Of a stretch of DNA of 64,000 bases, positions 57,783-64,000 are shown in pieces. The DNA comes from Polytrichum commune. Its lineage: Eukaryota; Streptophyta; Polytrichopsida; Polytrichales; Polytrichaceae. Each line of letters begins with the position of its first letter. Position 1 is the first letter of the stretch. The stretch is from assembly GCA_950295325.1 (NCBI GenBank), contig OX485806.1, positions 46,991,169 through 47,055,168 of the forward strand. Direction: 5' to 3'. The notes beneath the pieces are model-generated. The model made no database searches. It was not told where the DNA came from and saw nothing but the letters and a program-made list of their open reading frames with translations. Made by a program: the position numbers and the translations under genes.

Positions 57783-58315
57783 AAACCCACAATGGGATGG
57801 TCACCGAATCAACAACCCAAATGAATTAGTATCCACGTACAAAGAGAAAAAGGGTCAGAGGCAACCTGCACCTGCAACCACCACCAAAACTTATGGTCTG
57901 CTGGTCATTAACCCAGCCTCACCACAAGTGAAAACAAGCACCGCCCACTTGGTGCACAAACAAAGGTCCCGTCGGTCATTAATCCGACCTCACCTCCACA
58001 GTACCTTATCACAATCTAGGACTACACAAAATGGGGCAGTGCTAGAACACTCCAGCACTACAGCCCGCCACAGGGGAAAGTACCAAAACAAAATACAAGG
58101 AACAATGCAAGAACAACACTGGATCCTCTTCCCCAAAACAACATTCAAACAAAAATTGAAAACGACCGCAACCAACTGGCACCCGCTTGCAGTTGGTGGT
58201 CAAAATGAAGAGCCCCTGTTGCTTAAGAAAATGAAATGCTACCTATGCACATCTCTCATCTTCCCACTACAACCTAAGAATCCCTCCTCACAAGAATGCC
58301 GAGAATATGTGTTGA
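57783..58315 (-). other. Leader between LTR-like region and gag
   Basis: About 530 bp of non-coding minus-strand sequence upstream of the gag ATG. I could not find a primer-binding site matching initiator-Met or other common tRNA ends, so the exact 3' end of the 5' LTR is unresolved. AATGACC occurs twice (about 57906 and 57974, minus strand). Confidence 0.5.
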
Positions 58316-61300
58316 CAAACACAATTCGACCTTAATAATAATTTATTTTAGGCCGAACGAAAATTCCACATGCCACCCAATTCCCAATGACACTCCCCTC
58401 GGAAATTTCGTACAACACAACCCCTAAAAATGATCCCAAGTATTTTTAATATTTCACAAGAGCTTCGGTTTTCTTCCTTGTATCCTTGATTAATGAGCCC
58501 AAGAAATTAACCTCTTAGAGAGAAAAGAAAAATTAGAAGTTGAAAGGAAATTATAATAAATAATAAAAATGAAAATGAATGAAATTAATTATTTAATTAT
58601 TTAATTAAATGAATTAAATTAAGTCCGGTTTTTAATTCATTAACGCATTGATTAATTAAAAAAACAAAAACAAAAACAAAATAACAATACACAACCGGTT
58701 GGACTTACAAACACTAGGGTCTCAACCAGTTGGGCTTGCAAACACTAAGGTCTCAACCGATTATACCTACAATCTCCCCCTACTGCCAGCTAAGGTGGCT
58801 GGCATGCTAGCTAGCAGGCAGCCGCCGCCGCTGCCGCAGGCTGGCAGGCAGGCAGCTGCCAGCAGACAGGGACCAACAGCAAGGGAGGCAGGCCGCCTCC
58901 CTCTTGTTCCGTTTTTTTTTGTGTGTTCTCTTTGTTTTTGTCTATTTGATTCACAGATTTTGCACTTAGAATCACAAATTCGCTTCCAAAAACTCAATGT
59001 CACGAATTCAAGCTTGAATTCGAGCCAAATAACATGAAATTCCGTGGAAAATTGAAGAATTTGTCATCACAATTCACCTCATTGTGACATTCACAAACAA
59101 GCGTGTTTCTTCTTGTTGTTTCATGAATTGTTGGTGTTTTTCCTTCCACAACTCCGACACTTCGTCGCTCCTTGCCTTCACGCCCTTCCTAGCGTGTTAA
59201 ATCTCAAGAATGAAGAAGAAAACATAAAAAAATAAAGCATTCTTGCCAAGTGAGAAGGAAGAGAGTAGAACACTCATAAGAGCTCTAAATCTCTCTTCAA
59301 ATGCACACAACTAGTCAAGCTATCTCCCACTCCACCAAGGGAGAATCCAAGAGTGTAAGTAAGGGAAGAAGAACTCAAGATTTATTGCAAAATCATACAA
59401 TCTATACCTCAAACAAGTTCTCTCCACACACTAACTCACAAGACTTGACTTGGCAAGATGTTGAGTACCAACATTATGAGAGAGAAATAAGTCACAACAG
59501 AGCACCTAAGGGCATCAAACATCACCAAAAGGAAGAACATCATCACCAAAAGGAAGAACATCATCACCGAAATGAAGAAATGAAGAGAGGAACACGAAGA
59601 GAGCTCTCCGAAGCTCGGCCACGGAATTAGGCCCTCCTTCCACGGAGATACAAGACCGACGCGCGGTTATGGGGTCCCTTACCCACGGGTATAGGGCCAT
59701 CAGCGTTTTAGTGAAGGAGAACTTAGGAATTGAGTGGGAGGATATTATACTAGTATAGAGGAGTTAATATTGAGCATTAGGAGGCATAAAGAAATATAAG
59801 ATTTTGGGTTTAAAAGACTATTTTGAAAAGGCATTATGAAGCCTTTAGGAGATAGATAGAATATAGGATTTTGAGGATGAATGATTATCCGAATAGACAT
59901 GATTATGGAATATATAGAATGAAGAATTTGAGGAAGCATGATTATGAATTATGTAAGAATTTTAGATTCTTATGATACAAAAACATTATGAAGATGCATT
60001 ATGAGCAAGGATAGATTCTACTAGTATGTTTAATACAAATCATTGGAATCAAGCAAATGTGAAGACTTGATGGCATTCTCAAAAGGAATTACAATGTAGC
60101 CACGACAAAGATATAGTAGAATCTTAGAGATTTGAACATTCAAATGGTAAAACGGTTATAACCGTTTAGGTTAGATATCATCTACATATGATGGAGGAAT
60201 TTAGTTATCTAGGAAAGCGGAGATAACAACCACTCTTAGTATAGATTTTGGATAGGAAGAAAAGACTATATAAGGGAAGCATTTTAGGAGACCTACACCT
60301 CATTTTCTACACAACGAAGTTATCATAAATTTGAGTGTCAAGAATCACTTGAAGCTTTTGTAACTCTCCTCCCGGAGCACTTTTGCAATACATTATCTTT
60401 TCTACAAATGCGTGTGACCTTTCTACCTCTCTCTCAAATTGTCTTACAAAGTTTGTCAAGCGGTACTTGGAACTTGAGTGATTAAGCAACCGAGAGTAGA
60501 GTAGCTTGAGTAGACTCTTTTAAGAAAGAAGTCAATAGATAGTGCGAGGGTGAGAACAAAGCGCTCAAGACAAATTGGAGAATCAATGGAACTTTGAGAG
60601 AGATTGAATTAAGAAAACGATTGTCAAACTTGAGTGAAGGAAACAAGATTATCTCTCAAAGTGGAACTTATCATTGATCTCCTAAAAAAGGAATTATAAA
60701 TAAATATATGTGATTGAATTCTTGAAGAATTATAATGCATGAATGATTAAAGTAAAACCTCTTAACGAATACAAAGTCCTTTAAAAGAGGAAGAACTTAT
60801 TATTATAACTACATAATCGACTTATAAGTATTGCACATATTATACTACATATTGATTGTTGAACTTATGATTGACAAGAATGATGAAGACATTAATTCAC
60901 ATCAAAGTTTGAATACATATGAATGAAGTAATATTGATATAAGATAATCTACTTACTACAATTGTTATTGAACCTCTTTCTTTTAAGATAATTTGTGAGT
61001 TGTTGGATGTCATTATAAGTTGAAAGAGTTGTCTCTCTTGAACAAACACTCAAGAGAGTAATGTAAGAATGATGTTCAAATCTTCTCGTCATCAAGAAAC
61101 ACTTTGTAGTAAAAGTGCTTCTTCTTTTAAGATACTTTGTGAGTTGTTGGATGTCATTAACAATCGAAGAGTTCTTTCTCTTGAATAAACCTCACGAGAG
61201 TTATAATTATTCTTTTTATAAAAACACTTTGAAGTTAAACGTGACATTGCAAAACAATCAATGATGTGTTCATGAAATTATAACTACTATATGTATACAT

Positions 61301-61861
61301 GTCAAGTTACAATATTACAAGTAGTAACACTTGAGCTTAAAAAGGAAGACTCAAGAATATTAGATCTTCTTCATCATTATAAGATTACTTTCAATTGCGT
61401 GATTGATGTTTATGAACTACGAACCTTAAGGATTCATATTGAAAACTATATTATTATCGAGGATATTGTTACACCTCTTAAAGCTTTCTTTAAATCTAAT
61501 GGTTCTTATTATCAATGATGCCTTACATTGAGAGTAAGAATTAAGATAATGAGATTGTGTTCACTCCAATAATTATATTCATATCATAAGGAGAAGAGAA
61601 GGATTATTAATCCAAGACCAAACATATTAATGAGGCACGGTAGTTCTTAAGCGAATATAAATTTACGTGATGTTTCACCGTGAGTCTTCTTGAGCTAATT
61701 TGCAAGGGAACGACCCACGGGGTGCATCACAAGAATGCCAAGCCAAGGAGGAGGCTCCTCACTTAGGAGCCTTCCTCTCCACATCTAGATTCATCCATCC
61801 AAATCTAGATGGATGAAACCCAACGGATAAGGTGCGGCCGTCGACGCCGCATACCGTGACA
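58316..61861 (-). mobile_element. 5' LTR-like region D of the methyltransferase element, with nested solo LTR
   Basis: On the minus strand it starts TGTCACGGTATGCGGC at 61861. After removal of the insert 59459-61729 its first ~330 bp match the 3' fragment 49905-50238 at roughly 97% by eye. The following ~600 bp match the + strand copy at 63055 onward, including GAAGGGCGTGA and GGTGAATTGTG. A GC-rich GCAGGCAG/GCCGCC stretch lies at 58795-58895. A GGGGGAGATTG run lies at about 58770-58780 (minus strand). The end position 58316 (GTCAACA) is a guess. Confidence 0.6.
59459..61729 (+). mobile_element. 2.27-kb solo LTR nested in LTR D
   Basis: Begins TGTTGAGTACC and ends GGGTGCATCA, flanked by a perfect 5-bp duplication CAAGA (59454-59458 and 61730-61734). 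The uninterrupted target GGCAAGAATGCC is present in the LTR D copies at about 50105 and 63185 (the latter reversed). No gag or pol text lies inside; orientation is not established. It holds an 18-bp minisatellite CATCACCAAAAGGAAGAA (about 59520-59570) and two copies of a TTTTAAGATA.TTTGTGAGTTGTTGGATGTCATTA theme at 60980 and 61128. Confidence 0.85.
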
Positions 61862-62274
61862 ATGCCTCCACAACTTGTGCATCATACATGGTGATGAATT
61901 TGACTTAAATTGGACAAAGGGTGCAATAGAAATTATAAAGATGATATCATTGGAAATATTTGGTGATTTTAGAATTATAGATATATTTTATGTTCTAGAA
62001 GCAAGTATAGCTGAGATGAGGTATATATAAAATCAAGAGGTACAAATAAAAGTCAATGACCTTGTAGAGAATGATACAAACAAATTGGATATTGTACAAT
62101 TCAAAGAAAATGTTGTTGAAACAAAAGTAGACTATGAGAAAAATATCAAAAATATGTTAAAAGAAGCTACCCGAGTTTATTTGATGTAGGTAAAATCCAA
62201 TTACACGAAGTAGTTAGGAAAAAAAAAACAAAACTATCATTTCCAGCGGATATTATTATTGATATAGAAAAATA

Positions 62275-62730
62275 CTAGATCTTATCAATGAGCCGATCCA
62301 TTTGATAATCTACCTTCTGCAGCAATTCATTGGTCTTGGCAAAGTGGTCCAACATAGCGGTTCCATTGTCTATCATATTCTCAAAGCAAAATAAAACTTT
62401 GTCTTGAAATTTGTTTTTTTTAGTTAATGATGGTTCGGATTGAAATTTGCATTCTATTTGTATATCCTAATATATATCTTGATTTGAATAATTACAATTG
62501 TTTTGTATATCACCAGTTGTATTATCTATCGTAGTTGCACTCACATGCTTCATTACGGAGCCGGCTTGGTGCCACCACTGATCCAAAAAATCATAGAATT
62601 TACATTTATGCCCATTATTTCTGGAAACCGAATTAGCAAGTTTGTCCTCTTTGTACAACTTAAAAATAATATCAAACTTCTTTTGATATGCTTCAACCAT
62701 ACGAGAAAATCCAGGGAGTGCAACCAACAT
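62275..62730 (-). pseudogene. Myb/SANT-like gene of the Harbinger element
   Basis: Minus-strand reading with M-V-E-A-Y-Q-K-K-F-D-I-I-F-K-L-Y-K-E-D-K, then C-K-F-Y-D-F-L-D-Q-W-W-H-Q. After a stop at 62467-62469 it continues in frame with L-D-H-F-A-K-T-N-E-L-L and Q-M-D-R-L-I, ending at TAG 62275. The pattern is that of the second, DNA-binding protein of PIF/Harbinger elements. The N-terminal exon would lie to the right, where LTR D was inserted. It converges on the transposase gene with about 85 bp between stops. Confidence 0.65.
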
Positions 62731-63054
62731 TCATGCTCGAAGCCAAATCATATATAATTTTCTGTTCAAAATGAATTATAACATTAGAATACTATGCAAT
62801 ATGATATGTTGGAGAATGTTAAAATGCTTTAAAATAAAATTCAAATCTTAAAAAATGGCCTTGAAATATTTAGGGTAGTACATGCTTGGATAGTGTAGAA
62901 TGAATATAAAAACAATATATGGATCTTTTAGCATCAAGAAAAGAGAAAGGCTAAAATTTATTTGGTTGGTGAAGTGTAGAGATAAGGCTTTAAATCCATA
63001 AGGTCCATAGTTTGATGCTCGGTAACATTGTTTTGATTGAACCTCCATTTGATT

Positions 63055-64000
63055 TGTCACAGTATGCGGCGTTGGCGGCCGCACTTTATCCGTTGGGCTT
63101 CATCCATTTAGATTTGGATAAATGAATGTTAGATGTGGAGAGGAAGGCTCGTAAGTGAGGAGCCTCCTTTTTGGCTTGGCATTCTTGCCAAGTCAAGTCT
63201 TATGAATAAGTGTGTGGAGAGAGTTGGTGTGAGGTGAAGATTGCATATTTTTGCAATAAATCTTGAGTTCATCTCCTATTTCTTACACTTTTAGATTCTC
63301 TCGTGATGGAGTGAAAGATAGCTTGACTCATTGTCTGCATTTGAAGAGAAATTAAAGCTCTTTTAAGGGTTTGACTTTCTTCCTTCTCACTTGGCAAGAA
63401 TGCTTCATTTTTCTTTTTTTCTTCTTCATTATTGAGATATTATGTGCAAGGAAGGGCGTGAGGACAAAGAGTGACGAAGTTGTAAAATGTTGGAGCGAAG
63501 AACACCGCGGATTTGTGGGGCAACAAGAAAAAAATTGGTTGCTTGTGAATGCCACATCAAGGTGAATTGTGGTGATGGATTATTGAATTATCTATGGAAT
63601 TTCTTGTCATATATTCACTTACAAGCTTGAATTCACATCATTGAGCTTGTGAAGAGCATTTTGGATTTCGATTCAAGTTTAATTTCATTCAAAAAAAATT
63701 AAAAATTAAAATAAAATAGGAGAGGCGGAGGAGCTCCTCTGGGATCTCCTATTTCATCAAGGTAGCTAGTGGCCGTCTGAAGGCACGCGGCGTCAATCCG
63801 CTCCCCCCTCTCCCGTCCCCATTCCTCCCCCTCTATCCCAGCTAGCCCCCCCTAGCCTCCCCCTACCTAGCCCCCTAGCCTATCCCCTAGGCCAACGCAC
63901 CTAAGCCTCTCCCCCCTAGCTAGCCTAGGCCCCCCTAGGACCACCCCCTAGACCCCTACCCCCCCCCCCCCGTCTACGTTTCCCCTCCCCCCCACCGACA
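63055..64000 (+). mobile_element. LTR D copy in + orientation, cut by the window end
   Basis: Begins TGTCACAGTATGCGGC and follows the same order as 61861-61730 and 59458-58900 on the minus strand: CTTTATCCGTTGGGCTTCATCC, GGAGCCTCC, TTGGCAAGAATGC, GAAGGGCGTGAGG, GGTGAATTGTG. It is more diverged than the two copies inside the methyltransferase element. Whether a full element follows is not visible. Confidence 0.8.
63770..63998 (+). repeat. Pyrimidine/C-rich low-complexity tract in LTR D
   Basis: Strong strand bias with CCCCCTAG, CTAGCC and CCCCTCC words and a run of 13 C near 63959. The corresponding part of the other copy (58795-58895) is also GC-rich but of different sequence, so this segment of the LTR is hypervariable. 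Confidence 0.75.

Larger units (their letters stand above)
49799..61861 (-). mobile_element. Ty3/Gypsy retrotransposon encoding a cytosine methyltransferase and a PHD finger
   Basis: The ends are TGTCGTG on the left and CCGTGACA on the right. They are flanked by ATGT (49795-49798) and ATGC (61862-61865), an imperfect 4-bp duplication, and the Harbinger transposase reading closes across the site. Minus-strand order: LTR-like region (about 61861-58316, with a solo LTR inside), leader, gag (57782-56469), protease, DNA methyltransferase, linker, reverse transcriptase, RNase H, integrase, PHD finger (50631), purine tract, then a mosaic 3' end. Without the 2.27-kb insert it is about 9.8 kb. No chromodomain is visible; the PHD finger occupies that position. 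Stops and frameshifts in gag and at domain borders mean this copy is not autonomous. Confidence 0.9.
48930..62189 (+). pseudogene. PIF/Harbinger transposase (DDE_4) pseudogene, split by 12 kb
   Basis: Readable pieces in order: V-V-W-K-F-D-R-P-N-G (48940), S-C-I-P-I-D-V-K-I (about 49110), a frame change, L-H-R-F-G-F...I-L-A-D-V-Y-G-I-S, then I-L-G-T-V-D-G-S-H-I-P-I (first catalytic Asp, about 49350), Y-Y-C-R and L-L-Q-G-V-V-D, several stops, and C-A-F-E-I-L-R-G-D-K-K-I-L-L-K-R ending at 49798. The reading resumes at 61862 with C-L-H-N-L-C and H-G-D-E-F-D, then runs to M-L-K-E-A-T-R and a stop at 62187. Stops and frameshifts before the break show that decay is not due only to the insertion. Confidence 0.85.
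48153..63054 (+). mobile_element. Decayed autonomous PIF/Harbinger element, interrupted and right-truncated
   Basis: The left end carries GGACCGCTTTACACTAC and about 150 bp alike to the terminus of the non-autonomous element at 41468, including GGTCAAGAAT and AAAGGACAATAAAA-like words. Inside are a transposase remnant (+) and a convergent Myb/SANT-like gene remnant (-), the two genes usual for this superfamily. A 12-kb retrotransposon splits the transposase. The right terminus is not seen: a copy of LTR D starts at 63055. Confidence 0.75.

Noticed and set aside
59500-59600. Repeated CATCACCAAAAGGAAGAA considered as a CRISPR-like array
   Set aside because: Units are directly adjacent without spacers; it is a minisatellite inside a plant LTR.

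Overview
The window is nuclear DNA of a land plant. It is dominated by transposable elements and has one recognisable host gene. Evidence for a plant: an RWP-RK transcription-factor gene with GT-AG introns, an Athila/Tat-like Ty3/Gypsy polyprotein, a plant-type Ty1/Copia remnant, and PIF/Harbinger, hAT and CACTA elements. The large, gene-poor, heavily nested layout would suit a seed-free vascular plant such as a fern or lycophyte, but that is a guess; no ribosomal, organellar or other taxon-specific marker is present.

Left part (1-14.8 kb). An almost unbroken Gypsy gag-pol ORF runs in from the left edge and ends in a 1.6-kb 3' LTR (4632-6249). Next comes a solo LTR of family B (6301-7283). 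After it lies a decayed Copia element (about 7666-14762). Its integrase gene is split by a second family-B solo LTR in the opposite orientation (11241-13817, target duplication CATAT). That LTR is itself split by a solo LTR related to the first Gypsy (11844-13449, target duplication TGAGG). Removing both inserts lets the Copia integrase reading resume.

Middle part (14.8-40.4 kb). This is AT-rich and essentially gene-free. It holds a diverged 154-bp tandem repeat, a probable tRNA-derived SINE, a CACTA fold-back MITE with 3-bp duplication TGC, a 0.36-kb MITE family present again near 41 kb, and a 918-bp hAT-type non-autonomous element with an 8-bp duplication CCTAGGGG.

Gene island (40.4-48.1 kb). 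A non-autonomous PIF/Harbinger element (40424-41468, duplication TTA) carries an 84-bp near-perfect hairpin. It lies upstream of the single host gene, a four-exon RWP-RK gene (CDS 43337-47228, about 585 codons) whose third intron is 1.7 kb.

Right part (48.1-64 kb). A decayed autonomous PIF/Harbinger element has a transposase gene (+) and a convergent Myb/SANT-like gene (-), and shares terminal sequence with the 40.4-kb element. Its transposase is split just before the conserved C-L-H-N motif by a 12-kb minus-strand Ty3/Gypsy retrotransposon (49799-61861). This is the most remarkable object in the window. Its pol region encodes, in order, aspartic protease, a complete C5-cytosine DNA methyltransferase domain (motifs I, IV, VI, VIII and X all visible, DNMT3-like), reverse transcriptase, RNase H, and an integrase ending in a canonical C4HC3 PHD finger. 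A retroelement carrying both a DNA-methylation writer and a histone-reader-type finger suggests self-directed chromatin control. Its gag and several domain junctions are broken by stops and frameshifts, but the methyltransferase frame is open. A 2.27-kb solo LTR (59459-61729, duplication CAAGA) sits inside its upstream LTR-like region, and another copy of that LTR starts at 63055 and leaves the window.
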